Below are positions 37,049-46,403 of a DNA stretch of 64,000 bases, in pieces. Numbering within the stretch: position 1 is the stretch's first letter; every line of letters starts with the position of its first letter. Under the pieces are notes generated by a model, which had not been told where the DNA came from, made no database searches, and was given only the letters and a program-made list of their open reading frames with translations. Location: assembly GCA_020637195.1 (NCBI GenBank), contig JACJWK010000013.1, forward strand, positions 1 to 64,000, in the 5' to 3' direction. The stretch is from Microthrixaceae bacterium. GTDB taxonomy: Bacteria > Actinomycetota > Acidimicrobiia > Acidimicrobiales > DATDAH01. Made by a program: the position numbers and the translations under genes.

Positions 37049-38287
37049 TCATGGGCCCCCCGACGGAGCAGCTCCCGTGAGGGCTCGACCGAGCTCGACG
37101 ATCGACGCCGCGGTGAAGAGCCCGGCGAGGATCGCGACGATCTGGATGAGCACGCCTTGGCCGGATGCGGCGATGCCGGTCTCGAACTCCGCGTCGAACG
37201 TCCGAAGCGACGCGTAGGCGGCCACGCCGGGCACGAGGATGAGCACTCCGGGCAGGACGACGACGAGCGGGTTCGCGTGGGACGTTCCGCGGGCGTACAG
37301 GGTGCTGAACAACCCGAGTGCCAACGCACCGAGAAACGGGCCCTGCCAGGAGCCAGACCGGCTGCCGACCTCGAGCCCGGCGTACGCGAGCATGCCGGCG
37401 GCAACCGCCCAAGGCACGATCCGCGGCGGCACCTGGAACACGACGACGAGACCGATCATGAGGATCATCAGGAACGCCCACTGAGAGATCGTCGATGACG
37501 GCGCGACGTCGGGTGCGTCGGGGAGTCCGACCACCGACCGGACCAACGCGGTTCCGATCGCCGCACCGGCGAACAACTCGAAGGTCTGCACCGCCGCGGC
37601 GATGAACCGATGCCACCCGATCAGCGTCTGACCCTCGGCGAGCTCGAGCGCGCCAAGCGCCAGTCCGAGCCCCGGGACGAGCACGACGAAGGAGCAGAGC
37701 GCCACGATCGGCGTGTCGCTCTCGTGGATCACGTGCCCGGCCAACCCGGCGAGCAGCGCTGCGGCGAACGCCGACACCACGTAGACCCGCCTCGACAGCC
37801 ACGCGAACCGTGCCGCCGCACACCCGACGAGGAACACGACGATGCTGAGCGCGGACGCGAGCACGACATCGCCCGACGCCGAGCCGAGGATGACCGCGAA
37901 GCCGGCTCCGCACGCGGCGTACGCGATACCGACCGCCGGCGCCGGATACGGCGCCGGCAGAACCTCGATCGCGTCCAGCTCGCGTCGGGCGGCGTCATCG
38001 TCGACGTCGCCGGCCTCGATCCGCCGCATGAGGTGGACGGTCCGCGAGAGCTTCTCGATGTTGTACGCCACCTCATCGAGTGGTGCCAGCATGCGGCGCT
38101 CGGTGGCGCCAGCTTGGTCGACGACGACGCAGTCGAGCAGCCGCGGGGTCGCGATCACGGTCAGGTCGACGCGAAGCGCGCGAGCCAGTCGAGCGAGCTC
38201 CCGGTCGAGCTCGAAGCCGGGCATTCCGTACTTGTGCGCCACCTGGCCGATCTTGACCACGAGCTCGGCGTCGTCGGACCTGCTCAT
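37049..38287 (-). CDS. ThrE-family threonine/serine exporter-like protein
   Basis: The protein has 412 residues. The N-terminal 115 residues are soluble, with the family's GMPGFELDRELARLA block. About ten membrane helices follow in two halves, the arrangement of ThrE (YjjP-YjjB fused). Conserved FVVLVPGLGLALGALELAEG and VVLPGVLILVPGVAA motifs are seen. It exports amino acids by proton-motive force in the characterised members. ATG 38287 is chosen; a GTG at 38314 adds nine residues. Neither has a clear ribosome site. Confidence 0.87.
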   Translation of the reverse strand: MSRSDDAELVVKIGQVAHKYGMPGFELDRELARLARALRVDLTVIATPRLLDCVVVDQAGATERRMLAPLDEVAYNIEKLSRTVHLMRRIEAGDVDDDAARRELDAIEVLPAPYPAPAVGIAYAACGAGFAVILGSASGDVVLASALSIVVFLVGCAAARFAWLSRRVYVVSAFAAALLAGLAGHVIHESDTPIVALCSFVVLVPGLGLALGALELAEGQTLIGWHRFIAAAVQTFELFAGAAIGTALVRSVVGLPDAPDVAPSSTISQWAFLMILMIGLVVVFQVPPRIVPWAVAAGMLAYAGLEVGSRSGSWQGPFLGALALGLFSTLYARGTSHANPLVVVLPGVLILVPGVAAYASLRTFDAEFETGIAASGQGVLIQIVAILAGLFTAASIVELGRALTGAAPSGGP

Positions 38288-38363
38288 GTCGTGAACGCGT
38301 GGCGCAACCGACACGCGAGCCCGGTTCGGGCCCTCACCGGCAGACCGATCATCGAGTCAGGCG

Positions 38364-40727
38364 TCACAGGTAGTCGTTTCGGGTGAGCCAGTTCAACGAG
38401 ACCCAGCCCCAGACCGGGGGCAGGTAGTAGCTGACCATGCGGTAGAGGATCACCGCCGGCACGGCGACGTCGCTGGTGAGCCCGACCCCGACGAGCCCCG
38501 CGGTCAGCCCGGCCTCGGCCACGCCGATCCCGCCGGGAACCGGGGACGCGCCGGCGAAGACCGACACGGTGATGTTGATGAACAGCGCCTGCCCCAGGGT
38601 GAGCTCGCCGCCGAGCGCCTGAACGCACAGCACCAGCCCGAGCGCGAAGAGCACCTGGCTGGCGAGCGAGGCCCCGAGCGCCCGGGCGAGGTGGCGGGGG
38701 TCACGGACCACCGAGAGGGCGCTGCGCAGCTGCGCCGCGGGGCCCGCGAGCCGGGCCTTGACCGCGGCGCGGAGCGTCGGCACCGCCAGGACCACGAGCG
38801 CGCCGACCAGGGCCACCGCCACCGCCAGACCCACCAACTTGACGACCCCGGAGCCCCCCTGGAGCGAGGTGAGATCGATGCTCTGACGACCCACCACGAC
38901 CGTCGCCACCAGCAGGATGACCTGGGCCAGCAAGGCCACCGCGCTGACGATGAGCGAGGTCGACGTGGAGGTGATCGGGCTGATGCCGAACTTCTGGAAG
39001 AAGCGGGCGTTCATGGTGAGACGGCCGGCGGAGGACGGCACGGCCAGGTTGATGAAGCTGATGGCCAACTGCTCCAGGGTCGCGACACCGATCGGCACCG
39101 GCTTCGGTGTGAGCGCGACGATGGCGTCGGCGTCGGTGGCGTTGGTCAGCTGCACGGCGATGAGCGCGGCGATCAGCAGGGGCCACTCGGCATCCGCCAA
39201 AGCGTCGGCGATGGTGTCGAAGCCGACGTCGGCGAGGCCAGAGATCAAGGTGTAGGCCGCGAAGACCCCGAAGGCGACCATGACCACCTGGCCGACGCTC
39301 ACGCGGTGGAGTTGCTCGATGTCCGGGGGGTCGACGCCGATGGCCTCGGCGACGCGCCGGCGGGCTTCTTTCAGCGTGGAGCGGGCGCGGGGCACGGATC
39401 GGCGCAGGGCCGTGCTGAGCGCCGCGGGCTGCAGCATCGGGAGCGCCGCCAGCAGGACGTCGTCGCCGATCACGCGTCGGGCGGATTCGATCGACCGGTC
39501 CGCGCCGGCGAGCACCCCGAGCGTGACCAGCATGGCCGCGACGTCCTCGTTGCGCTGCTGGTCGGTGGCGACGAGGGCCGACACCGACAAGCCGCCGAGT
39601 GCCGGTCGGCCGGCACCGTCTACGAGGGCGGCGCCGGGCCCGAGCCCGCAGTGCGCCATCCCCCCCTCGTGGAGCGACCGCAACTGCGCCCACCAGCCAT
39701 CGAGCAGGGCGTCGTCGAGCTGCTCGGCGCCGATCGCCCCGGACGTCGTGAACCCGCCGTCGGCCACCAGCAGTGCGTCCTGCTCATCGGACATGCCGAC
39801 ACCCAACAGGTCGGGCACCCGCACGCCCGCCCGCGCCGCCAACGCCATCGCGAGTGCCTCGTGCTCCACCTGCTCACGACGGGAGCTCGCGTACTCCGGG
39901 CCGTCGTCCTGGTACCAGGCGGACCGCCATCGGCGGGCCCATCGGCCCGCCGCCCACGCGTCGCGCCCGAGCACGCGGACGTAGGCCGGGCCGCCATCGG
40001 CGGTCACCCCCGCCAACATCGCCGACGAAGCCGGCTGCTCCTCGAGGTAGGTGAGATCGGTCATCGCGACGCCGATCGCCGAGAGCCCGGATCGCACCCG
40101 GGCCAGCGACGGGAGCCCCGCGGTGGTGCCCATGACGTAGCGGACCGTCGAGGCCGCCATGAGGCCGATCACGAGCGCGCCGACGGTGGCCGTCGGTCGT
40201 GCCAGCCCACCGAGCACCGCCCCGGCCGCGCCGGCGAGGACGACGCGGTGCCCCGCGCGGCGGAGCGGGGCACTCAGGTGGGGGGCGGCAGCCGCCTGCA
40301 CCGACACCACGGCGGCGACGGAGACCGCCGGGAAGGTCGTGGCCAGGTCCCCGGGGGTGAACAGATCCACATCGGGCCACCGACCGTCGAACCACCACGA
40401 CAAGACGATGACCGACCCGACCGCCAGCACTGCGGCGAGCACCAAGTCCCGGACCAGCTCGAGGCGGTCGCGGGCGACGGCGGCCACGCCCGCGATGAGC
40501 GCGGCCCCGTACAGGATGCCGGCGGTGTGGGCCACCTGCCCGAGCCACCGAACCCAGCCCGGGAGACCGGCGACGAGATCCGCCCAGTCCTGATCGAGGG
40601 TCGAGCCGTCCCAGGCGACCAGTCCGATCACGAAGAGCACGACGCCGGCGCCCACGACCCCGACCAGGTCGTTGGTGCGTCGGACGCGCGGCGCGTCCGA
40701 CGGCGCCGAGAACACCTCCAGCCTCAC
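38364..40727 (-). CDS. LPG-flippase-type membrane protein with decayed kinase-like domain
   Basis: The protein has 787 residues. The N-terminal 215 have about six helices. A soluble middle part (about 225-470) follows the order of a protein kinase, but the catalytic loop reads HCGLGPGAALVDGAG instead of HRDxKxxN and no DFG is seen, so it is probably inactive. The C-terminal 300 residues form the lysylphosphatidylglycerol-synthase-type transmembrane domain (UPF0104), with ASPVPGGIGVAEAG as its typical motif. It may flip or sense a lipid; the substrate is unknown. Similar three-part proteins occur in actinobacteria. Confidence 0.8.
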   Translation of the reverse strand: MRLEVFSAPSDAPRVRRTNDLVGVVGAGVVLFVIGLVAWDGSTLDQDWADLVAGLPGWVRWLGQVAHTAGILYGAALIAGVAAVARDRLELVRDLVLAAVLAVGSVIVLSWWFDGRWPDVDLFTPGDLATTFPAVSVAAVVSVQAAAAPHLSAPLRRAGHRVVLAGAAGAVLGGLARPTATVGALVIGLMAASTVRYVMGTTAGLPSLARVRSGLSAIGVAMTDLTYLEEQPASSAMLAGVTADGGPAYVRVLGRDAWAAGRWARRWRSAWYQDDGPEYASSRREQVEHEALAMALAARAGVRVPDLLGVGMSDEQDALLVADGGFTTSGAIGAEQLDDALLDGWWAQLRSLHEGGMAHCGLGPGAALVDGAGRPALGGLSVSALVATDQQRNEDVAAMLVTLGVLAGADRSIESARRVIGDDVLLAALPMLQPAALSTALRRSVPRARSTLKEARRRVAEAIGVDPPDIEQLHRVSVGQVVMVAFGVFAAYTLISGLADVGFDTIADALADAEWPLLIAALIAVQLTNATDADAIVALTPKPVPIGVATLEQLAISFINLAVPSSAGRLTMNARFFQKFGISPITSTSTSLIVSAVALLAQVILLVATVVVGRQSIDLTSLQGGSGVVKLVGLAVAVALVGALVVLAVPTLRAAVKARLAGPAAQLRSALSVVRDPRHLARALGASLASQVLFALGLVLCVQALGGELTLGQALFINITVSVFAGASPVPGGIGVAEAGLTAGLVGVGLTSDVAVPAVILYRMVSYYLPPVWGWVSLNWLTRNDYL

Positions 40728-40932
40728 GGTCGTCCCGTCACACGTCGACTCGCGACGACGCCCACGGGGCGATCGCCAGCTGCACCCATCGAGACATCGT
40801 GTCTCGTTCTATCATGGGGGCTGGATCTGGGCCCGGTCCAAACCACGGCGCGATCGGATTCTGCTCCGGCCGCCGACCAGGTGCGCCGAGCACCCGTGCA
40901 CTCGTGAGATCTCCCGACGGAAAGGACGACCG

Positions 40933-41043
40933 GTGGCCGACGACTCGAGCATCCGGAAGGGGTCGCAGGCGCACCAGGCGCCGGATCGCGCCATGTTCCT
41001 GGGCGATGATGACGACCTGATGGCCCAGCGGGTCTGGTCGTAG
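40933..41043 (+). CDS. Small hypothetical ORF, 36 aa
   Basis: A GTG start has AAAGGA 6 nt upstream, an unusually good ribosome site. The peptide is hydrophilic with an acidic patch (LGDDDDLMAQRVWS) and resembles nothing I recognise. It ends 2 nt before a possible GTG start of the GH43-like gene, so it could be a leader peptide or a short independent gene. Confidence 0.4.
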   Translation: MADDSSIRKGSQAHQAPDRAMFLGDDDDLMAQRVWS

Positions 41044-41081
41044 CGGTGCAGATCGGGCCAGGTCCGACGAGATCGCGGCCG

Positions 41082-42197
41082 ATGCGCCGGAATCCCGTGG
41101 GCAGCGGCACCCTCGTCGTCGCCCTCGTGGTGGGCACGCTCCTCGTTCCCGTCGCGACGCCGGTCGGCGCCGCGACGGCGTCCGACCCCTACACCGTGCT
41201 CGACGTCGAGCGGCCGGGCGACGGGCCGGTGTCGATCGCCGATCCCTCGGTGATCAGGGTCGGCGACACCTGGTACCTGTACGGCACCTCGAGCACGGAC
41301 GGCTTCGAGGCGTGGTCGTCGACGGACCTCACCACGTGGACGTACGAGGGTCTGGTGTGGACCCCGACCCCCGGATCGTGGAACGACGAGGGGAACTACT
41401 GGGCTCCGGAGGTCCGCGTCGACGGCACCGACATCTGGATGTACTACACCGCCAACGAGCGCATCGGCGTGGCCAGGGCCAGTTCCCCCACCGGGCCGTT
41501 CGTCGACCAGCTCGACCACCCGATGGTGGGGGCCGGCTACGCCGGGGTCGGCGACGGCGTCTACGAGCCCGGGGACGGTCTCCTCGTCAACAACGACGAG
41601 AAGTCGATCGACGCCTTCGTGCTCGAGGACAGCCAGGGCCGTTTGTGGCTCTACGCCGACATCTACACGCCGCTCTCGGCCATCGCCGTCTGGCCCATGG
41701 CGGACGAGACGACCCCGGTCGGCGCACCCACGCCGGTGCTCGAGCAGGTCACCGACACGTGGGAGGGCTTCGTGCGCGAAGGCGCCTACGTCCTCGAGCA
41801 CGAGGGCACCTTCCACCTCCTCTACTCGGGGCAAGGGGCCGACACGCCGTGCTACGCGGTCGGTGTCGCCACCGCGCCGAGCCCGACCGGACCGTTCACC
41901 CGACGAGCCGACAACCCCATCCTCAAGCAGGCACCCGCCGACGACTTCTGGGGGCCCGGCCACCTGGGGATCGTCGAGGGGGCGCAGGGCGACCTCCTCA
42001 TGTTCTTCCACACCAAGGTCGCCCCCGACCTGGGCTACGACCGCCGCGTCCGGCACACCGGCGTCGGCTTCGACACCGCCGGCCGCGTCGTGCTCGACCC
42101 CGCGCCACCCGGCGCCGGCGAGCCGGTCGCCGACGCCTGCGTCTTGAGCTCTGGCGCGCCGACGCCGGTACCCACTACGCCCTCGTTCACCGGCTGA
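41082..42197 (+). CDS. Secreted GH43-like glycoside hydrolase
   Basis: The protein has 371 residues. The signal peptide MRRNPVGSGTLVVALVVG is followed by a small-residue cleavage region. The five-bladed propeller has the GH43 triad: Asp in SIADPSVIRVGDTWYLY, a second Asp in KSIDAFVLEDSQG, and Glu in FVREGAYVLEHEG. The family includes beta-xylosidases and alpha-L-arabinofuranosidases. Being exported, it would act outside the cell, unlike the GH5- and GH27-type enzymes of the island. ATG 41082 is chosen because it directly precedes the signal; GTG 41046 is the alternative. Confidence 0.83.
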   Translation: MRRNPVGSGTLVVALVVGTLLVPVATPVGAATASDPYTVLDVERPGDGPVSIADPSVIRVGDTWYLYGTSSTDGFEAWSSTDLTTWTYEGLVWTPTPGSWNDEGNYWAPEVRVDGTDIWMYYTANERIGVARASSPTGPFVDQLDHPMVGAGYAGVGDGVYEPGDGLLVNNDEKSIDAFVLEDSQGRLWLYADIYTPLSAIAVWPMADETTPVGAPTPVLEQVTDTWEGFVREGAYVLEHEGTFHLLYSGQGADTPCYAVGVATAPSPTGPFTRRADNPILKQAPADDFWGPGHLGIVEGAQGDLLMFFHTKVAPDLGYDRRVRHTGVGFDTAGRVVLDPAPPGAGEPVADACVLSSGAPTPVPTTPSFTG

Positions 42198-42239
42198 CCC
42201 CGCTCGTTGCACGACCGTGTGCTCTCCCGGCGACTCGGG

Positions 42240-42410
42240 ATGACCGTGTTCTCGACCACCCATGACCCCGACCGGGCCGAAGTCCTGGAGCAGCTCGTCC
42301 GCTTCGTGCTCGCGAGCAACGTGAAGAACGAGTTCGATTGGCTCGAGTGGAAGCGGTCGCTGCCGCTCGATGGCCCGGAAGGTCGCTTCAAAGCGGCTCT
42401 TCGGATCTGA
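42240..42410 (+). pseudogene. Truncated AlbA_2 (Schlafen-like) domain protein, 5' end only
   Basis: Only 56 residues are encoded before a stop. ASNVKNEFDWLEWKRSLPL matches the start of the AlbA_2 / putative DNA-binding domain of Schlafen-AAA proteins, which normally run to 200-450 residues. The coding sequence breaks where an ISL3-like terminal repeat begins (42393), so insertion of the IS probably destroyed the gene. Confidence 0.6.
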
Positions 42411-42922
42411 GCGGGGTGCGGTAGCGGGCTGAGGGTCCGCGGGCGCGGCACAGGGACTCCACAGAATCGGTGGTTCTGACGCCATTCGAGTCCGGGGAGC
42501 CCCTGTGGAGATCGACCCTACGCGCATGTGCGAGCTGCTGGTGGGCTTGCCCGACATCGACATCCTCGGCGTGGCCGATCCGGAGCCCGGTCGGCTCGTC
42601 GTGGTCGTCGCGGCGCGTGAGGCCCGGCCGGTGTGCGGCCGGTGCGGCACGGCGGCGTGGGTGAAGGACCACCGCGAGGTCGACCTGGTCGATCTCCCCG
42701 CGTTCGACCAGACCGTCACCCTGCGGGTCATCCGCACCCGGTGGTGTTGCCCTCGGTTCCGGTGCGGGGTCGGGTCGTGGACCCTCGAGCACCCCGACAT
42801 CGCCCCGGCGGGGCACTGGCTCACCGCCAGGGCGGGCCGGTGGGCGTGCGAGCAGGTGGGCCGCTGGGGTCGGTCGGTGGCCGAGGAGAGGCTGTGACAG
42901 CCAGAAGGATCTTGAAGAGCAG
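42393..42922 (+). mobile_element. Deleted ISL3-family insertion sequence
   Basis: An imperfect terminal inverted repeat is visible. The left end has GGCTCTTCGGATCT from about 42393; the right end, read on the other strand from 42922, has TGCTCTTCAAGATCC. Between them lies only about 530 bp, against about 1.3 kb or more for a complete member. No target duplication was recognised. Confidence 0.5.
42505..42897 (+). pseudogene. ISL3-type transposase, N-terminal fragment
   Basis: The 130 residues contain the zinc-ribbon start of ISL3 transposases: PVCGRCGTAAWVKDH, then a second cysteine pair in CCPRFRCG. A helix-turn-helix segment follows. The catalytic DDE domain is missing altogether, so this copy is inactive. 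Confidence 0.7.
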
Positions 42923-42944
42923 ATGAGCGGTTCGGTCGATCGCC

Positions 42945-42993
42945 GTCCGGTGTCCGGTGTCCGGTGGCTACCGGACGCCGGACGGGATAGACT
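42945..42993 (+). promoter_or_regulatory. Operator repeats and leaderless promoter of the AbiE-like pair
   Basis: Three tandem GTCCGGT units (42945, 42952, 42959) are followed by the inverted units ACCGGAC (42970) and GCCGGAC (42977). A -10-like TAGACT (42988-42993) sits 6 nt before the GTG start at 43000, implying a leaderless mRNA. AbiEi antitoxins are known to bind inverted repeats at their own promoter, which fits. Confidence 0.6.
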
Positions 42994-42999
42994 TCCGGG

Positions 43000-44088
43000 G
43001 TGCCCAGACTTCGTACGTCGCCCGACGACCAGGTCGAGGTTGCCGTCGACGAGCTGATCAACCTCGCATCCAAGGTCCGGGGTCTGGACATCGAGCACGA
43101 CCACGGCGACTGGGTGAACGTCGCCGTCGGGGCCGAGAGCTGGCCCGCCAGGGTCATCGCACGCGATGCGATCTCACGAAGCGTGGCTCAGCAACTCATC
43201 ATGACCGAAGCACGGAGCTCGAAGATCGTGGTCGCGAACCAGCTGTCGGCCGAGGCGAAGGACGAGTTCGACCGGGCCAACGGACGGAGCCGTAACTACG
43301 GGTGGAGCTGGCTCGATCGCCGGGGCGAGTTGCAGCTGAACCATCCGACGGCGACCGGAATCTTCCACTTCAACCAAGGCGCACTCGCGTACCGCGCACC
43401 GCTACCAGGCGGGTGGCGGCTGTCATCTCCCGCCTCGGATGGACCGATCCGCGGGCGCGCCGGCATCGGCTACGCGGCGGCGGTCCTTCTGGATCCGACG
43501 CAGAGGCCATCGATCCGTGAGGTCGCCACCGCAGTTGGCATGTCGCATGGTGCGGTCGGTGATGCCGCGAAGCTCCTCCGCGAGTCGGGCCTGATCCGCC
43601 CGACCGGTGAGCCGGAGATCCCTGATCTGTTCTTCGCACTCGCGGCGGTGTGGGGGCCGACCCGCATCACCCCGGTCGCCGGCGTCCCGACGCACGATCA
43701 GGCCAAGCGGTGGCAGGCGCACGCGGATGACCTCGGGCAACCGGGCTGGGCGCTCGGCGGTGACGATGCCGCCGGTGCCTGGGGCGCTCCGGTCTTCGCC
43801 TCCGGAGGCCGTCCGTGGATCTGGGTGCCCGCCGAGGCAGATGCGCGGCGCGCCGAGCGCGCCCTCACCTCGGGAGCATGGGATGACTACGCCGCTGTCG
43901 TCGCCGTCCCACCGACTCTGCTCGTCTGCCGGTACCGGCTGTTGTCGCCGACGATGGTCGAGCCAAGTTTCCTCCCCACCACTCACCCGCTGTTCCTCGC
44001 CCTCGAGCTGGCTCAGGACCCGGCGCGGGGTCACGAGATCCTCGACCAGTGGACCCCCGATGATCCGGAGATCCACCGTGTCTGGTGA
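43000..44088 (+). CDS. AbiEi-like antitoxin with winged helix
   Basis: The protein has 362 residues. A winged-helix segment near 170-205 (RPSIREVATAVGMSHGAVGD then LLRESGLI) is followed by a large C-terminal domain. It is followed, with an 11-nt overlap, by a nucleotidyltransferase of AbiEii type, the order found in type IV toxin-antitoxin systems. Assignment rests more on this pairing and the operator repeats than on strong family motifs. The first 150 residues match nothing I know. The start is GTG 43000. Confidence 0.6.
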   Translation: MPRLRTSPDDQVEVAVDELINLASKVRGLDIEHDHGDWVNVAVGAESWPARVIARDAISRSVAQQLIMTEARSSKIVVANQLSAEAKDEFDRANGRSRNYGWSWLDRRGELQLNHPTATGIFHFNQGALAYRAPLPGGWRLSSPASDGPIRGRAGIGYAAAVLLDPTQRPSIREVATAVGMSHGAVGDAAKLLRESGLIRPTGEPEIPDLFFALAAVWGPTRITPVAGVPTHDQAKRWQAHADDLGQPGWALGGDDAAGAWGAPVFASGGRPWIWVPAEADARRAERALTSGAWDDYAAVVAVPPTLLVCRYRLLSPTMVEPSFLPTTHPLFLALELAQDPARGHEILDQWTPDDPEIHRVW

Positions 44089-44827
44089 GCCCCCACTGAT
44101 CGTCCTCCCCGATCACAGCACCGGGTTGCTCGGGGTCACCAGGACCGTGCTCGCGACTCCTGGACTTCCCGACGTCGCCCTCATCGGAGGACTCGCAGTG
44201 ACGATGCGGGTCAGCGCTGCCGGGGCTGGCCATCGGGCCACCATCGACATCGATCTCGTCACCGTCGACGCCGAGCCAGAGGCCGCTGAAGTCCTCGCCG
44301 ACGCTCACCACGCTGAGCCCCAACCGCTGATCATCGACGAGGTCAAGGTCGACCTGATCGCCACGAGCGCCGTGACCGACGACGATCTCGACGGGCTCGG
44401 AGACAAGGATCGCCTCTTCGTCGCCGGCCACCGCTGGGCCTTCGAGGGAGCCGAACCTTCCCGGCTGACCGTGCAAGGAGCCGATCCGGTTGCCATCAGG
44501 GTGGCGACGCCCGCAGGACTCGTCGCCACCAAGTCGCACGCCATCGGCTACCCCACCTCGCGTCGCCGCTCGACCAAGTCGGCGTCCGACCTCCTCGACC
44601 TCTTCCGACTCGTCGACCTGTGCAACCGCGACAGCCAGCTCAGCGGTGAGCTGCGAGGAGCGCCCGGCGGGATCGGACGGATCATCGCCGAGGTCGCCCA
44701 GGACCAGGTCCTCACCAACCCCGCCGCAGCCACCACCAAGATGGCCTCGGCGTCACCGGTGCCGATCGAGGTCGGCGACGTCGAGGCGGTCATCGAGTCG
44801 TTCGTCGATGAGCTTCGCTCCACCTGA
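44078..44827 (+). CDS. AbiEii-like nucleotidyltransferase toxin
   Basis: The protein has 249 residues with a polymerase-beta-type nucleotidyltransferase core: ALIGGLAVTMR, then TIDIDLVTVD with the metal aspartates, and a third acidic position in VKVDLIATS. AbiEii/MenA-type toxins transfer nucleotides to tRNA or other RNA and are held in check by AbiEi. GTG 44078 lies inside the end of the antitoxin gene, typical of such pairs. Its place next to the right att site suggests an island-maintenance role. Confidence 0.7.
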   Translation: MSGEPPLIVLPDHSTGLLGVTRTVLATPGLPDVALIGGLAVTMRVSAAGAGHRATIDIDLVTVDAEPEAAEVLADAHHAEPQPLIIDEVKVDLIATSAVTDDDLDGLGDKDRLFVAGHRWAFEGAEPSRLTVQGADPVAIRVATPAGLVATKSHAIGYPTSRRRSTKSASDLLDLFRLVDLCNRDSQLSGELRGAPGGIGRIIAEVAQDQVLTNPAAATTKMASASPVPIEVGDVEAVIESFVDELRST

Positions 44828-44961
44828 TCGGGCCTCTCCGGCGTGACCCTAGCGTGACCTTACGGAGCGACATTCGGGGTGACGGGACGACACCACAGGC
44901 AACGCGACATCGTCGCCAACCTGGGAATTCACCAGATTCCGCGGGTTGGCAGGGGTCTCCG

Positions 44962-45009
44962 ATCAGCTTCCCAAGCTGAGAACGCGGGTTCGATTCCCGT
45001 CACCCGCTC
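44962..45009 (+). repeat. att copy 2 (48-bp repeat of tRNA-Gly 3' end)
   Basis: Identical over 48 bp to 25239-25286. The D-arm and acceptor 5' strand are absent, so it is not a tRNA gene. It marks the far junction of island 1. The sequence after it probably followed the original tRNA gene before integration. Confidence 0.9.
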
Positions 45010-45016
45010 TCGAGTG

Positions 45017-45055
45017 AAGGCCCAGGTCAACCGGCATTTCCGGCGCCTGGGCCTT
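45017..45055 (+). terminator. Hairpin after att copy 2, probable original tRNA terminator
   Basis: A 10-bp stem AAGGCCCAGG/CCTGGGCCTT (45017-45026 with 45046-45055) encloses a smaller CCGG/CCGG stem. It lies 8 nt beyond the repeated tRNA 3' end, just where a tRNA terminator would be. Confidence 0.65.
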
Positions 45056-45186
45056 CCTCGTTCTCGGGGCCCGAAGCGGCCGGCGTGGCCGACGGGACCC
45101 CACCGACGGGTGGTCGGCGGGGGCGTGGCCCGAACCGACGGAGCCACGATGCCCTGTGCGTCTCCACGCGGTGCTCGGTGATGCTC

Positions 45187-46403
45187 CTATGCCGCGTCAA
45201 GGGGTTGTTGTTGGTGGAGCCAGGTGCGGTAGCGGTCCTCGAGTTCGGAGGGTCGTCGAACGCCTCGTTCGATCTCGCTGAGTCGGGCGGGTTGAGTGCC
45301 GAGCGCGGTGGCTGCGACGGCGAGGGTGATCCCTGCGGCCTGGCGGGCGGGTCGCAGATCGGCGGTGGGGGTGACGGGCTGGGGGTTGGTCAGCAGGCCG
45401 TAGACCTCGCGTGCGACGTATCGCTTGAGGCAGCGGACGATCTCGCGGGTGGTCTTGCCCTCGGCGCGCCGTCGCGCCGCGTAGGCCTGGGTGGCAGGGT
45501 CGCAGGTGAGGCGGACCATCACGATCCGCCAGAGGGCGTGGTTGGCTTGGCGGTCGCCGCCGGCGTTGAGGCGGTGGCGGATGGTCTTGCCGGTGGATGC
45601 TTCGACTGGTGGCGCGCCGCACAGCTGGCGAAGCGCGGCCTCGCTGTGGAGCCGTTCGGGGTTGTCGCCGGCCGCGATCAACAAGATGGAGGCGACGTCG
45701 GGGCCGATCCGCGGGCGGCTCGCATCGCCAGGTTCACCTCGGCGGTCAGGTCGTCGATCTGGGCGGAGACGGTCCAGGTCGGCGGTCATGGCCTGGTGTT
45801 GACGGGCCAGGGCCTTCATCGCCGCCTTGGTCGCTTCGACCGGGTCGGTGGGCGCTCGGGCAGGAACCGGGCGCATCGAGCGACCCGGTCGTCGGTGCGG
45901 AGCAGTTCGAGGGTGGCGCGGAGCTCGTCGGGTGCGGTCACGATGAGGTCACGGAGCTGGTTCGACAGCCGGGTCCGGGTCGAGGTCGAGCAGAAGCGCG
46001 ATCCGCAGCACCCGGATCGACTCCACCATCCGTCGTGGCTCTTGGGAACCGCGGTCGCTTCGCCGTTCAGCGCGGCGCGAGCGGCCGCCTCGGCATCGAC
46101 CGTGTCGCTCTTGCCGCGCCGCCGGCGGGTCTGGCGGTTCGGGCGGTTCACCTCCACCACGTCCACTCCAGCCGTCGACAAATGGCGGGCCAGGCCGGCT
46201 CCGTAGGCGCCGGTGCCTTCGACCCCGACTCGCACGAGCCGGCCCTGGCGACGCATCCACCGAAGCAACGCCCGATACCCAACGCTGTCCGCGGGGAACG
46301 ACTCGACCCCGCGGATGCGGCCGGTCGAGTCGACAACGGCCGCTACGTGGTTGTCGAGGTGCGAATCGACACCGCCGTAGATCTCGAGTTCGTGTTCCGC
46401 CAT
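45187..46403 (-). pseudogene. IS110-family transposase, frameshifted, with XRE-like tail
   Basis: The N-terminal frame (from ATG 46403) has the RuvC-like acidic residues: Asp in GGVDSHLDNHVA, Glu in VGVEGTGAYG, and two Asp in KSDTVDAEAAAR. The C-terminal frame has the transposase_20 domain with the nucleophile serine in EASTGKTIRHRLN. A one-base shift near 45860-45875 separates them; IS110 members normally use one ORF, so this copy is probably dead or misread. The last 60 residues contain a Cro/XRE-type helix-turn-helix (AGITLAVAATALGTQPARLSEIERG), an unusual extension. Confidence 0.8.

Noticed and set aside
44962..45009. Second tRNA-Gly gene
   Set aside because: Only the 3' half is present; the acceptor 5' strand and D-arm are missing.
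44929..45147. Minus-strand ORF with the same VTGIEPAFSAWEAD string
   Set aside because: It arises from the duplicated 3' half of the tRNA at the second att site.
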